Shown here piece after piece: positions 52,324 to 60,958 of a DNA stretch of 64,000 nucleotides (positions are counted from its first letter, which is position 1; every line of letters starts with the position of its first letter). Below the pieces are notes generated by a model, which saw only the letters and a list, made by a program, of their open reading frames with translations, was not told the DNA's origin and did no database searches. This DNA is from Azospirillum sp. SYSU D00513 (GTDB lineage Bacteria > Pseudomonadota > Alphaproteobacteria > Azospirillales > Azospirillaceae). A program made the position numbers and the translations under genes. Location of the stretch: NCBI RefSeq assembly GCF_017356015.1, contig NZ_JAFIQV010000028.1, positions 43,496-107,495 on the forward strand. Direction: 5' to 3'.

Positions 52324-53018
52324 CGTCGGGCGCCGTCCGGCCGCGCGAGACCCGCGGCGGCGGCATCGATCAGCAGCGCGAGCCCGGCCAGCCCGGCGAG
52401 CGCCGTGAGGGCCAGCCCCGCCTCGCCCGCCCGCGCGGCCTCGACGAACAGGCCTCCGGCGCCCGGCAGGCCGAACAGCCCTTCCGCCGCCGCCGTGCCG
52501 GCGGCCATCGCCGCCCCGGCCGAGCCGAGCGCGCGGGCCACCGCGCCCACGGCCGCCGGCCGCGTCCGGCCGCTCAGCACTGCTTCCGCCGGCAGGCCGC
52601 GCGCCATGGCGCCGAAGGATTCCGGTGCATCGAGCCGTTCCGTCAGGGCCTCGCGGGCGATGCGCGTGGCTTGCGCCGCCGCCGGCAGGGCGAGCGACGC
52701 CCAGGCCGCCAGCCAGGCGGTCCAGCCGGCCGTGGCGCCGGTCAGGGCCGCGAGCACCGCCGCCACGAGGAAGGCGGGCAGCGCCGGCCCGGCTCCCGCC
52801 AGCAGCCCGGCCGCCGCCGAAAGCGGGGACGTCCCCACGGGACGCGCGCCCAGCCGCGCGCCGGTCCAGGCCCCTGCGGCCAGCGCCGCCGTGGCGAGGG
52901 CGGCCGACGCGGGGAGCTGTGCGGCAACGCGCAGGGCCGGCGCCCAGGGGTCGCCCTCCGCCAGGGCGGCTCCGGCCGTGGCGAGCAGGACGAACAGGAA
53001 GAGGGCGGGAATGGGCAA
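52320..53018 (-). CDS. DppB-like ABC permease (shortened)
   Basis: A 232-residue membrane protein, first gene of the operon. It has about five predicted helices and the C-terminal GLFGLPGAGGLFVEAA block, which matches the E-x-x-F-x-x-P-G-x-G-x-L block of DppB/OppB permeases. Family members are about 310-330 residues, so the N-terminal periplasmic part is missing. The coupling loop (MARGLPAEAVLSGRTRPAA) is only faintly like the EAA motif. The chain is extremely rich in alanine. Confidence 0.72.
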   Translation of the reverse strand: MPIPALFLFVLLATAGAALAEGDPWAPALRVAAQLPASAALATAALAAGAWTGARLGARPVGTSPLSAAAGLLAGAGPALPAFLVAAVLAALTGATAGWTAWLAAWASLALPAAAQATRIAREALTERLDAPESFGAMARGLPAEAVLSGRTRPAAVGAVARALGSAGAAMAAGTAAAEGLFGLPGAGGLFVEAARAGEAGLALTALAGLAGLALLIDAAAAGLARPDGARR

Positions 53019-53333
53019 GGTCGGCTGGGCTGCGTTGCGGAAGGCCGGAGGAAGGGGCGGCGGTCCGGCGGCTGGGGTGGCCCGTGCCGCCGTGGGGAGC
53101 GTTCCGACCGAAAGGGTAGGGAGAACGGTAAGCGCGATGGGGCCGGGCGGGCAACGGAATTTCTCCGTTCGGCTGAATGGCGCAACGCGCCTCGCGTGCC
53201 GACAATTGGGGCTGGCCTTTATTCCCGGCCTTTATTCCCCAGGGCGGCGTGGGCCATCGGCCCCGCCCGCCTGTTTCCGTTCCGGTGCCGCTCCGGCAGT
53301 GCCGTCACCAAGGCTTTCAGGTCCGCCCGCCGC

Positions 53334-55670
53334 ATGTCCTTCTCGCCCTACAGTCCGCTCCCCAACACCGGCCCGGCGCGTTCCGGCTTCGCCGGGGCGC
53401 CACCCGCGCCGGGTTCCTATGCGCCGGCTGGCCTTGAACCCATCGGTCATGAGGGAGTTCTGGCGCCGGGCCACAATGTCTGGCGGGTGGAGACGGCGCA
53501 CCGGCTCGGCGTGGTGATCGACGCGGAGGAGTATTTCATCCACGCCAAGGCGGCGATGCGGCGCGCGCGGCGCAGCATCTACCTGACCGCCTGGGACCTC
53601 GACACCCGCATCCGGCTGATGCCGCAGACGCGCCGTCCGCGCCGCCCGGACCGGCTGGGCACCCTGCTGAACTGGCTCGCCACGACGCGGCCGGACCTGA
53701 CCATCCATGTGCTGAAATGGGACTTCGCGGAGCTGTTCGACCTGGCGCGCTGGTCCAAGCCCTTCCTGCTGCGCAACTGGCTGAGCCACCGGCGTCTCCA
53801 GTACCGGCTGGACGGCGACCACCCGACCGGCGCCTGCCATCACCAGAAGATGCTGATTGTCGATGACGAGCTGGCCTTCTGCGGCGGGCTCGACATCACG
53901 GCCAACCGCTGGGACACGCGCGCCCACCGGGCCGAGGAGCCCCTGCGCCGCCAGCCCGACGGCACCCCTTACGAGCCCTTCCACGATCTGATGATGGCGG
54001 TGGACGGGGACGCCGCCCGCGCGCTGGGCGAGCTTTTCCGCGAGCGCTGGTGGCGCGCCACGGGCGTCGCCCTGACGCCGCCCGGCCTGAAGAGCCTGCG
54101 GACGCGGCCCCGGCACGGCCCCCGCGCGAAGCTGCGCGCCAGCGTGCCGAGCGATCCCTGGCCGCCGAATCTCGCCCCGCTGCTGCGCGACGTGCCGGTG
54201 GGGATCGCCCGCACCGAGCCGGCCGGGAACGGCCGCGCCGAGGTGCGCGAGGTCGAGGCGCTGTACCGGGACGCCATCGCCTCGGCCCGCCGCTTCATCT
54301 ATCTGGAAAGCCAGTATTTCGCCTCCACCGCCGTGGCCGACGCGCTGAAGGCGCGGCTCGCCGAGCCGGACGGGCCGGAGGTGGTGGTGGTCAACCCGCT
54401 CCGCACGACGAGTTGGCTGGAGAACGCGGTGATGCTCGGCGCCCGCGCCCGGCTGACGCGGGAGCTGCGCGAGGCCGACCGCCACGGCCGTTTCCGGCTC
54501 TACGCGGCGATGACCGACGGCGGCACGGCCATCACCGTCCACGCCAAGGTCATGGTGGTGGACGACCGCATCCTGCGCATCGGCTCGGCCAACCTGAACA
54601 ACCGCTCCATGGGGCTGGACACCGAATGCGACCTGGCACTGGAGGCGCCGCCGGACACGGCCCCGGACGGGCCGGGCATGGCGGCCGGCGGCAAGGGGGC
54701 CGGCGGCAAGGGGGAGGAGGTGCGCCGCGCCATCGCCGCCGTGCGCGACGACCTGCTGGCCGAGCATCTCGGCACCACGCCCGAGCGCTTCGCCGCCGAA
54801 CTGGAGCGCCGGGATTCGCTGATCGGCGCGGTGGAAGCCCTGCGCCGGCCCGAGGGGCGGACCCTGGAGCCGCTCGACCGCCAGGAACCCGGCGCCTTCG
54901 CCGAGGCGGTGGCCGAGGCGCGCGTCTTCGACCCGGAACGGCCGGTGGGTGCCGTGGAGATCGTGCGCCGCATCCTGCCCTCCAGCATCCCGCGCCGCCA
55001 TCCCTGGGTGGCGCTGCTCCTGCTGCTGGCCGCCGCCGTCGGGCTGTCGGCGATGTGGCGCTACACCGAGATGCGGGAATGGGCGACGCTGGGTTCGGTG
55101 CTGGAGCTGTTCGCGCAGCTGCGCGCCATGCCGCTGGGGCCGCTTCTGCTGGTCCTGCTCTACGTCGCGGGCGGGCTGGTCATGTTCCCGGTGATGCTGC
55201 TGGTGGCGGCGACCGCCATCGCCTTCGGTCCGGCGCTGGGCTTCGCGACCGCCATGTGCGGGGTCCTGGCCTCGGCCACCGTCCTGTTCTGGGTCGGGCG
55301 CCGGCTGGGGCAGGGGCTGATCGAGCGCTGGGGGGGCCGGTCGGTGAAGCGGATCAGCGCCCGGCTGGCGCGCAGCGGGGTGGTGGCGGTGGCCGGCGTC
55401 CGCGCGGTTCCGCTGGCGCCCTTCACCGTGGTGAACCTCGTCTGCGGGGCCTCGCGCATCCGCTTCACCGACTACATCGTGGGAACGGCCGCCGGCATGG
55501 CGCCGGGAACCCTTGCCTTCAGCGTGCTGGGGCATCAGCTTGAGCGCACGCTGTCCGCCCCCACGCTGGAGGACATGGCGCTGCTCGCCGGCCTTGCCGC
55601 GGCGGCCATGAGCCTGGGCTGGGCGGCCGGCTGGCTCGTGGGCAAGGCAAGGAGGCAGGAGAGGCCGTGA
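53334..55670 (+). CDS. Phospholipase D-VTT (DedA-like) fusion protein
   Basis: A 778-residue protein. Residues 45-480 form a bacterial phospholipase D with two HKD motifs (HHQKMLIVDDELAFCGG and HAKVMVVDDRILRIGS). The C-terminal 200 residues are membrane helices of the VTT/SNARE-associated DedA type (VLLYVAGGLVMFPVMLLVAA, then GPALGFATAMCGVLAS). It probably hydrolyses or exchanges phospholipid head groups at the membrane, or makes cardiolipin. The last codons overlap the next gene, an EEP-type phosphodiesterase, by four bases, so both are made together. Confidence 0.9.
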   Translation: MSFSPYSPLPNTGPARSGFAGAPPAPGSYAPAGLEPIGHEGVLAPGHNVWRVETAHRLGVVIDAEEYFIHAKAAMRRARRSIYLTAWDLDTRIRLMPQTRRPRRPDRLGTLLNWLATTRPDLTIHVLKWDFAELFDLARWSKPFLLRNWLSHRRLQYRLDGDHPTGACHHQKMLIVDDELAFCGGLDITANRWDTRAHRAEEPLRRQPDGTPYEPFHDLMMAVDGDAARALGELFRERWWRATGVALTPPGLKSLRTRPRHGPRAKLRASVPSDPWPPNLAPLLRDVPVGIARTEPAGNGRAEVREVEALYRDAIASARRFIYLESQYFASTAVADALKARLAEPDGPEVVVVNPLRTTSWLENAVMLGARARLTRELREADRHGRFRLYAAMTDGGTAITVHAKVMVVDDRILRIGSANLNNRSMGLDTECDLALEAPPDTAPDGPGMAAGGKGAGGKGEEVRRAIAAVRDDLLAEHLGTTPERFAAELERRDSLIGAVEALRRPEGRTLEPLDRQEPGAFAEAVAEARVFDPERPVGAVEIVRRILPSSIPRRHPWVALLLLLAAAVGLSAMWRYTEMREWATLGSVLELFAQLRAMPLGPLLLVLLYVAGGLVMFPVMLLVAATAIAFGPALGFATAMCGVLASATVLFWVGRRLGQGLIERWGGRSVKRISARLARSGVVAVAGVRAVPLAPFTVVNLVCGASRIRFTDYIVGTAAGMAPGTLAFSVLGHQLERTLSAPTLEDMALLAGLAAAAMSLGWAAGWLVGKARRQERP

Positions 55671-56470
55671 TTCGATTCAGTCGTGAGCGCGTGGAGCGAT
55701 TGGCTGCGGCCTTGCGCGCCCGCCGTCGGAAACTCCGCCTGGACGGGCGGGATGGAACGGTGCCGCCGGGCATGGCCAGCTTGCGCATCGCCACCTGGAA
55801 CATCCACAGCTGCGTCGGGCTGGACGCCCGCTTCGCTCCGGACCGGATCGCCGAGGTCATCAAGGATCTGGACATCGACCTGATCGGCCTCCAGGAGGTC
55901 GGCTGGCACCACCGCGGCGAGACCGGGCTCGACCAGTTCGCCTTCCTGGAGCGGGCAACGGGGCTGAAGGCGCACGCCGGCCCGACCAAGCACAGCGAGC
56001 GCGCCCATTACGGCAACGCCATCCTGACCCGTCTGCCCGTGCGCTCCTGCGACACCTTCGACCTCAGCGTCGGCCGGCGCGAGCCGCGCGGCGCCATCGA
56101 GGCTGTGGTGGAGGTGGAGGGGCGCGCGGTGCGCGTCATCGTCGCCCATTTCGGGCTGGACCAGTGGGAGCGCGCCGAGCAGGTCGCCCGCATCATGACC
56201 CGGGTGGAGGCGCAGCCAGGCCTGCCGACCCTGTTCATGGGCGACCTCAACGAATGGGCGCCGAACTCCGCCCGGCTGCGGCGGCTCGCCCAGGGCTTCG
56301 AGGACTGCGCCAATCCCCGCAGCTTCCACGCCCGCATGCCGACCCTGCGGCTCGACCGCATCTACGCCACCGGCGGCCTGACCATCCCCGCCTATCAGGT
56401 GGTGCGCAACGTGCTGACCCGCCGCGCCTCGGATCATCTTCCGGTCCGCGCGGTCGTCGCCGTTCCGTAA
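55667..56470 (+). CDS. Endonuclease/exonuclease/phosphatase family protein
   Basis: A 267-residue EEP-fold enzyme starting at GTG. The pattern LRIATWNIHSCVGLD, GLQEVGW with the metal-binding glutamate, LFMGDLNEW and RRASDHLPVRAVV marks the Mg-dependent active site with its final D-H pair. EEP proteins cleave phosphodiesters in DNA, RNA or lipids. Because it is translationally coupled to the phospholipase D-VTT gene, a lipid or inositol-phosphate-type substrate is more likely than DNA; that is inference. No signal peptide is seen. Confidence 0.9.
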   Translation: MIRFSRERVERLAAALRARRRKLRLDGRDGTVPPGMASLRIATWNIHSCVGLDARFAPDRIAEVIKDLDIDLIGLQEVGWHHRGETGLDQFAFLERATGLKAHAGPTKHSERAHYGNAILTRLPVRSCDTFDLSVGRREPRGAIEAVVEVEGRAVRVIVAHFGLDQWERAEQVARIMTRVEAQPGLPTLFMGDLNEWAPNSARLRRLAQGFEDCANPRSFHARMPTLRLDRIYATGGLTIPAYQVVRNVLTRRASDHLPVRAVVAVP

Positions 56471-56753
56471 CATTCCGTTCATCCAATTGTTCTAGGAGAA
56501 GGAGGTGCTGCTTACGGCGAGGCGGCACCCCTTTGGACGGGACGGCCCGGCCCTCCGGGGAAGGCCCGGCGCACAGGTGCCTTGCGTGAACCCTTTGGAC
56601 GGTCTGGCTTGTTTCTTCTGTAACAACGCCCAGATGTAAAATATCAGGCCTTGACCTACGCCGATGGGCCTGTCCAAAATGCTTATTGGTACTACCAACG
56701 TTCGTATGCCACGTCCCCGGCCGGGTGAGGGATAACCGCTCAAGCGAGGAACT
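56471..56753. promoter_or_regulatory. Promoter region of phaZ
   Basis: A 283-base AT-richer interval with a sigma-70-like pair TTGACC (56652) and CAAAAT (about 56676), spaced 18 bases. A ribosome site CGAGGAACT is placed just before the GTG start. No other gene is seen. Confidence 0.4.
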
Positions 56754-57977
56754 GTGCTCTACCATCTCTACGATATGCAGCACGCAGCCTTGCAGCCCAT
56801 GCGCATGATGGCGGAAGCCGCCCAGTTCACCTTCCAGAACCCGTTCAGCCCCGTGTCCTACACGAACATGGGGCGCGTGGTCGCCGCCGGGGCGGAGCTG
56901 CTGGAGCGCACGACGCGGCGCTTCCCCAAGCCGGCCTTCGGTCTGGACAGCGCCACCGTGAACGGCGAGGCGGTGGCGGTCACCGAACGGATCGTGCTCG
57001 GCCTGCCCTTCTGCAACCTGCTGCACTTCGCGAAGCCCGAGGGCACGCCGCGACAGCCGCGCGTGCTGCTGGTCGCCCCGATGTCGGGCCACCACGCGAC
57101 CCTGCTGCGCGGCACGGTGCAGGCGCTGCTCCAGGACCACGACGTCTTCATCACCGACTGGATCGACGCCCGGCTGGTGCCGCTGTCGAAGGGGGCCTTC
57201 GGCCTCGACGACTACATCGACTCCGTGAAGGAGATGATCCGCTTCCTGGGCGACCAGACCCACGTCATCGCGGTCTGCCAGCCGGCGGTCCCGGTGCTGG
57301 CCGCCGTGTCGCTGATGGCGGCCGACGGCGAAGCCGTGCAGCCGCGCAGCATGACGCTGATGGGCGGCCCGATCGACCCGATGGCCAACCCGACGGTGCC
57401 GGTCAACCTCGCCATGTCGCGCCCGCTCTCCTGGTTCGAGCACAGCGTGATCACCAGCGTGCCCTTCTACTATCCGGGCGCGATGCGGCGGGTCTATCCG
57501 GGTTTCATCCAGCTCTCCGGCTTCATGTCGATGAACCTCGACCGCCATGTCGGCGAGCATCTGGGGCTGTTCCGCCACCTCGTGCGCGGCGACGGCGAAT
57601 CGGCCGAGCAGCACCGCCGCTTCTACGACGAGTATCTGTCCGTCATGGACATGTCGGCGGAGTTCTACCTGGAGACCATCGAGACGGTCTTCCAGAAGCA
57701 CGCGCTGGCCAACGGCACCATGGTGTCGCGCGGCCAGAAGGTCGAGCCCTCGGCCATCCGCCGCACGGCGCTGATGACCGTGGAAGGCGAGCTGGACGAC
57801 ATCTCCGCCCCCGGCCAGACCGTGGCGGCGCACCGGCTCTGCTCCTCGCTGCCGGAAGCGATGCAGGTCCGCCACTTCCAGGAAGGCGTCGGCCATTACG
57901 GCATCTTCAACGGCCGCCGCTGGCGCGAGCTGGTCATGCCGCGCATCCGCGACTTCATCCGCTCCCACGACGCGTGA
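56754..57977 (+). CDS. phaZ: Intracellular polyhydroxyalkanoate depolymerase
   Basis: A 407-residue cytoplasmic hydrolase that breaks down stored poly(3-hydroxybutyrate). The nucleophile is a cysteine, C175 in HVIAVCQPAVPVLAAV, as in the PhaZ1 type of Cupriavidus, rather than the serine of a lipase box. Other conserved blocks are MSGHHATLLRGTVQ, FITDWIDARLVPL and the C-terminal VGHYGIFNGRRWR with the catalytic histidine. A GTG start at 56754 follows GAGGAA. It indicates that the organism makes PHB granules. Confidence 0.94.
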   Translation: MLYHLYDMQHAALQPMRMMAEAAQFTFQNPFSPVSYTNMGRVVAAGAELLERTTRRFPKPAFGLDSATVNGEAVAVTERIVLGLPFCNLLHFAKPEGTPRQPRVLLVAPMSGHHATLLRGTVQALLQDHDVFITDWIDARLVPLSKGAFGLDDYIDSVKEMIRFLGDQTHVIAVCQPAVPVLAAVSLMAADGEAVQPRSMTLMGGPIDPMANPTVPVNLAMSRPLSWFEHSVITSVPFYYPGAMRRVYPGFIQLSGFMSMNLDRHVGEHLGLFRHLVRGDGESAEQHRRFYDEYLSVMDMSAEFYLETIETVFQKHALANGTMVSRGQKVEPSAIRRTALMTVEGELDDISAPGQTVAAHRLCSSLPEAMQVRHFQEGVGHYGIFNGRRWRELVMPRIRDFIRSHDA

Positions 57978-58010
57978 GGGGCGGCTGAGGAGGCTTGGAC
58001 CGGGAGCCAT

Positions 58011-58044
58011 CCATGTGCATGATTTGTTGAGATCATGCACATGG
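58011..58044. promoter_or_regulatory. Dyad upstream of the antitoxin-like gene
   Basis: CCATGTGCATGAT-TTGTTGAG-ATCATGCACATGG is a perfect 13-base inverted repeat with an eight-base spacer, 24 bases before the TTG start at 58068. It is a probable operator for an antitoxin or the regulator of this locus. Confidence 0.7.
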
Positions 58045-58067
58045 GGCCGACTTCAAGGAGAGCCGCC

Positions 58068-58268
58068 TTGCCACGGAATGATGTCGCGGAAGTCCTTGGC
58101 GCCGCCGCCGCTCTGCTTGGCGGCGACGCGGCCAGGGCGGCTCACTGGTTTCGGCAACAGCCGCTGTCCGGGTTCGACGGCAGAACGGCCGAGGAACTGG
58201 TCGCCTGTGGGCATACCGATGCCGTGCTGGCCCACCTTGAAACGCTGGGTGACGGCGGATACGCCTGA
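58068..58268 (+). CDS. Antitoxin-like protein (MbcA/ParS/Xre toxin-binding domain)
   Basis: A 66-residue protein whose C-terminus, AAHWFRQQPLSGFDGRTAEE then LVACGHTDAVLAHLETL, matches the C-terminal domain that binds RES-type toxins in MbcA/ParS/Xre antitoxins. The DNA-binding HTH is missing or minimal, so this is the short form. The TTG start has an AAGGAG site; an ATG at 58035, inside the dyad, would add 11 residues. A RES-domain toxin, the normal partner, is not encoded downstream: the next genes are an unrelated pair. It may be an orphan that survives its toxin. Confidence 0.65.
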   Translation: MPRNDVAEVLGAAAALLGGDAARAAHWFRQQPLSGFDGRTAEELVACGHTDAVLAHLETLGDGGYA

Positions 58269-58378
58269 AAGCTGGGCCTGTTTGCTCCAGTCATGGCGGA
58301 AAACAAGCGCGCCATCATCTCGCCATATCCACCGCGGCGCGTTACATTGAAATGAGACCGTGCCGCCCCGGGGGATGC

Positions 58379-58657
58379 ATGAAACAGGACATCTCATTTC
58401 GGTTGGACGAAGAGATACTGGAAGCCGCCAGGGCCAAGGCGGAACGTGAGAACCGCACCCTGACGAACTACGTCGAAGCCCTCGTCCGCCGTGATCTCGG
58501 TTTGCCTCAGGATGAGGAGGCCAATGACGGCTTCGTGCTTTGGGCGCCCGACGACGTGCGTGACTACACGCTGGTCCGTGATGAGGACGAAACCGACGAG
58601 TCCTATCAGGAGCGCAAGGGCCTGATCGAGGCCATTCTCGCCAGCGGCGGGCGCTGA
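58379..58657 (+). CDS. Ribbon-helix-helix antitoxin
   Basis: A 92-residue protein. The N-terminal part MKQDISFRLDEEILEAARAK, continuing NRTLTNYVEALVRRDL, is a ribbon-helix-helix DNA-binding domain of the CopG/ParD kind. The acidic C-terminal half (DEDETDESYQERKGLIEA) would bind and block the toxin. Its stop TGA shares one base with the ATG of the PemK-like gene (TGATG), the usual order of antitoxin first. It probably represses its own operon. Confidence 0.8.
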   Translation: MKQDISFRLDEEILEAARAKAERENRTLTNYVEALVRRDLGLPQDEEANDGFVLWAPDDVRDYTLVRDEDETDESYQERKGLIEAILASGGR

Positions 58658-59094
58658 TGGCCGTCCCCTTCAAGGAGGGGCATTTCATCCGCTGCCTTTT
58701 TCCCTTCACGAGCCATCCCGACGATCCGGCACCGGTCGAGCACATCGGCTATTGCCTGGGCGTCGTCGAGCGCAAGCCGGATGGTCTGGTGGTCGCGGTT
58801 TACACGACCACGACGCAACGGCTCGCGAACCAGCCGAAAGCGAAGGGTGTCGCGGAATTCAGCGCCGAGCAGTCTCTCGCCCTGGGACAACGAAAGCCGT
58901 TCTCGCTCGACCTGCGCAAGGTGGCGTTCCTGCCATGCACCCCGGAGTTCTTCCCGGCCCTCGGTGACCCCGGATGCGGCATCGTTGGTCACCGTGCGCC
59001 GGAACGGCTTCGTGAGGTGATCCGCCGCCTCGCCAAGGAGGCACACGAGGGCAAATTGGTCCGGACGGTCGGGCCGTTGCGGCCACGGTCCTGA
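58657..59094 (+). CDS. PemK/MazF-like toxin
   Basis: A 145-residue protein whose first 110 residues match the growth-inhibitor fold: EGHFIRCLFPFTSHPD with the arginine of the active pocket, then IGYCLGVVERKPDG and VVAVYTTTTQ. Such toxins are ribosome-independent mRNA endonucleases. The C-terminal 30 residues are basic and extend past the usual end. It is coupled to the ribbon-helix-helix antitoxin, and with it forms a complete type II module. Confidence 0.72.
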   Translation: MAVPFKEGHFIRCLFPFTSHPDDPAPVEHIGYCLGVVERKPDGLVVAVYTTTTQRLANQPKAKGVAEFSAEQSLALGQRKPFSLDLRKVAFLPCTPEFFPALGDPGCGIVGHRAPERLREVIRRLAKEAHEGKLVRTVGPLRPRS

Positions 59095-59139
59095 CGGGCC
59101 GCCGCGCCCTGCGCAGGACGCGGCGCTGTCATTGTTCCG

Positions 59140-60201
59140 TTACCCCCGCGCCCGCAGCTCGTGCAGCAGCCAGACGAGGCCGGTGACGACCAGCAGGGCG
59201 CCGGCCTGGTGGGCGGCGGCGATGGGGATCCAGACGACGGTCAGCAGGGTGGCGACGCCCAGCGCCACCTGGACCAGCACCATGGCGGCGGTGTGGCTCG
59301 CCAGGACGTGGGCCTTGCGGGGCAGGCCGGCGGCGCGGGCGCGGACCCAGAGGGCGAGCACGGCCAGGGCGGTGACGATGGCCAGCGCGCGGTGGGTGAA
59401 CTGGATGCCGGCGATGTTCTCCAGCGGGTTCATCCACCAGGGCGACAGGCTGGCGGCCTCCGGCGGGAAGAGGTGGCCGTCCATCAGCGGGAAGCTGTTG
59501 AAGGCGAAGCCCGCGTCGGTGCCGGCGACGAAGGCGCCCCAGACGATGGTGAGCGCCACCAGCAGCAGGGCGATCCGCGCGTGAAGCCGCAGGCCGGGTG
59601 CCGCCGGGTGGGCGCCGGCGGGCGTCTCCGGCCGCAGCAGGCCGAGCGCCGTGCGCAGCAGCAGCCCGTAGATCAGGATCGCCACGCCCAGATGCAGCGC
59701 CAGCCGGTAATGGCTGACGTCGGGCCGGTCCACCAGGCCGCTGATGACCATGTACCAGCCGATCACCCCCTGCAGGCCGCCCAGCAGGAACAGCCCGATC
59801 AGCGTCGGCCACAGCTCCTTCGTGACGCGGCCCCTGGCCCAGAAGAACAGGAAGGGGATCAGGAAGGCGAAGCCGATCATCTGCCCCCAGAAGCGGTGGA
59901 ACCACTCCCAGAAGAAGATCTGCTTGAAGTCTTCCAGCCCCATCCAGCTGTTGTGAGCGCGGAATTCGGGGGTCACCTTGTAGAGGTCGAAGACCCGGTT
60001 CCATTCGGTTTCCGACAGGGGCGGCAGGATGCCGATCAATGGCTTCCATTCCACCATCGACAGGCCGGATTCGGTCAGCCGGGTGATGGCGCCGATCACG
60101 GCCATGGCGAAGACCATGCCGGCGCAGAACAGCAGCCAATAGGCGACGGGGCGGGTGGAGGGGGCGGCGCGGTCGCCGGCCGTGGCGGTCAGGGTGGTCA
60201 A
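59140..60201 (-). CDS. ctaA: Haem A synthase (COX15/CtaA)
   Basis: A 353-residue inner-membrane protein with eight transmembrane helices in two four-helix halves. It oxidises the C8 methyl of haem O to give haem A for cytochrome aa3 oxidase. Conserved points: ITRLTESGLSMVEWKPLIG with the essential glutamate, FHRFWGQ, the DAGFAFNSFPLMDG loop and FTHRALA with a haem-ligand histidine. This is the alphaproteobacterial type 2 form. A TTG start at 60201 gives the family length; an in-frame ATG at 60312 would add 37 residues without similarity. Confidence 0.92.
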   Translation of the reverse strand: MTTLTATAGDRAAPSTRPVAYWLLFCAGMVFAMAVIGAITRLTESGLSMVEWKPLIGILPPLSETEWNRVFDLYKVTPEFRAHNSWMGLEDFKQIFFWEWFHRFWGQMIGFAFLIPFLFFWARGRVTKELWPTLIGLFLLGGLQGVIGWYMVISGLVDRPDVSHYRLALHLGVAILIYGLLLRTALGLLRPETPAGAHPAAPGLRLHARIALLLVALTIVWGAFVAGTDAGFAFNSFPLMDGHLFPPEAASLSPWWMNPLENIAGIQFTHRALAIVTALAVLALWVRARAAGLPRKAHVLASHTAAMVLVQVALGVATLLTVVWIPIAAAHQAGALLVVTGLVWLLHELRARG

Positions 60202-60374
60202 GGCGCAGGTTCCGATGAAACGGGATACGGTAAACGAAACGGAAACTCGCGCCGGAATGTGGGCGCAAAGCCGCGCCGCGTCAAATGAACTGGCCGGGAG
60301 CGGGTGCGGCATGAGGGCGCGCCCGCTCTCCCGGCCCTGGTGAAGGGGTAGTCCGGCCTTGCGCCGGGCCGGCC

Positions 60375-60635
60375 CTACTGCAGCCGGAACTCCGCCGTGT
60401 GGCGCCAGACGCCGGGGGTGATCAGCGTCTGGGACGCCAGCGTCACGGAATGCAGCTTGCCGTCCAGGTTCGCCTGCCAGAAATCCAGGAAGCGCCGCAG
60501 CACCGGATAATCGGGGGCGATGTCCATGTCCTGCCACAGGTAGCTCTGCAGGAGCTTGGGGTGGTCGGGCATGTGGTAGAGGATCTCCGCCGTGGTCAGG
60601 CGGTAGTTGCGAAGCTGAAGGCCGATGTTCGCCAT
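60375..60635 (-). CDS. usg: Usg family protein
   Basis: An 86-residue protein: MANIGLQLRNYRLTTAEILY, MPDHPKLLQSYLWQD and DYPVLRRFLDFWQ are the conserved blocks of the Usg family, small alphaproteobacterial proteins named for position near trpF or aromatic amino acid genes. Function is unknown. The start at 60635 has a GGAGACAG site; the longer frame has no supporting similarity. It is divergent from groES and upstream of ctaA on the same strand. Confidence 0.85.
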   Translation of the reverse strand: MANIGLQLRNYRLTTAEILYHMPDHPKLLQSYLWQDMDIAPDYPVLRRFLDFWQANLDGKLHSVTLASQTLITPGVWRHTAEFRLQ

Positions 60636-60847
60636 GAGCTGTCTCCATCGCCGTGGAAGCAGGTGGGCACGGGGGGGTGCCAAGGCCGTCCGGGCGGCGC
60701 GTCCGATCGGGAACGCGTTACCCTTCCGTGAAAGCTTGCACCCCATCCCATCAACAGGGAAAGAGGTTTTCTGTTTCATATCAATGGATTAGCAGCATGA
60801 GGGCGGGAGTGCTGCCAGCATTTCGCACAAAACCCGCTGAAGACCCT

Positions 60848-60877
60848 CTTGCAACGGCGAAGGGCTTCGACTAGCTC
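60848..60877 (+). promoter_or_regulatory. Heat-shock-type promoter of groESL
   Basis: CTTGCA (60848) and TAGCTC (60872) are spaced 18 bases, resembling the alphaproteobacterial RpoH-type pattern CTTG...CTATNT. It lies immediately before the CIRCE element, so the start of the groESL transcript should fall inside or next to it. Confidence 0.55.
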
Positions 60878-60878
60878 T

Positions 60879-60905
60879 CTGGCACTCACCGGGGGCGAGT
60901 GCTAA
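60879..60905 (+). promoter_or_regulatory. CIRCE operator (HrcA binding site)
   Basis: CTGGCACTC-N9-GAGTGCTAA matches the CIRCE consensus TTAGCACTC-N9-GAGTGCTAA; the right arm is perfect and the left differs at two positions. It lies 53 bases before groES and is the site where HrcA represses groESL. Confidence 0.92.
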
Positions 60906-60958
60906 CAGACCCACCGGGCTGCAATTCCAAAACCAAGCCTTTTTGAGGAGGCCTCCCC

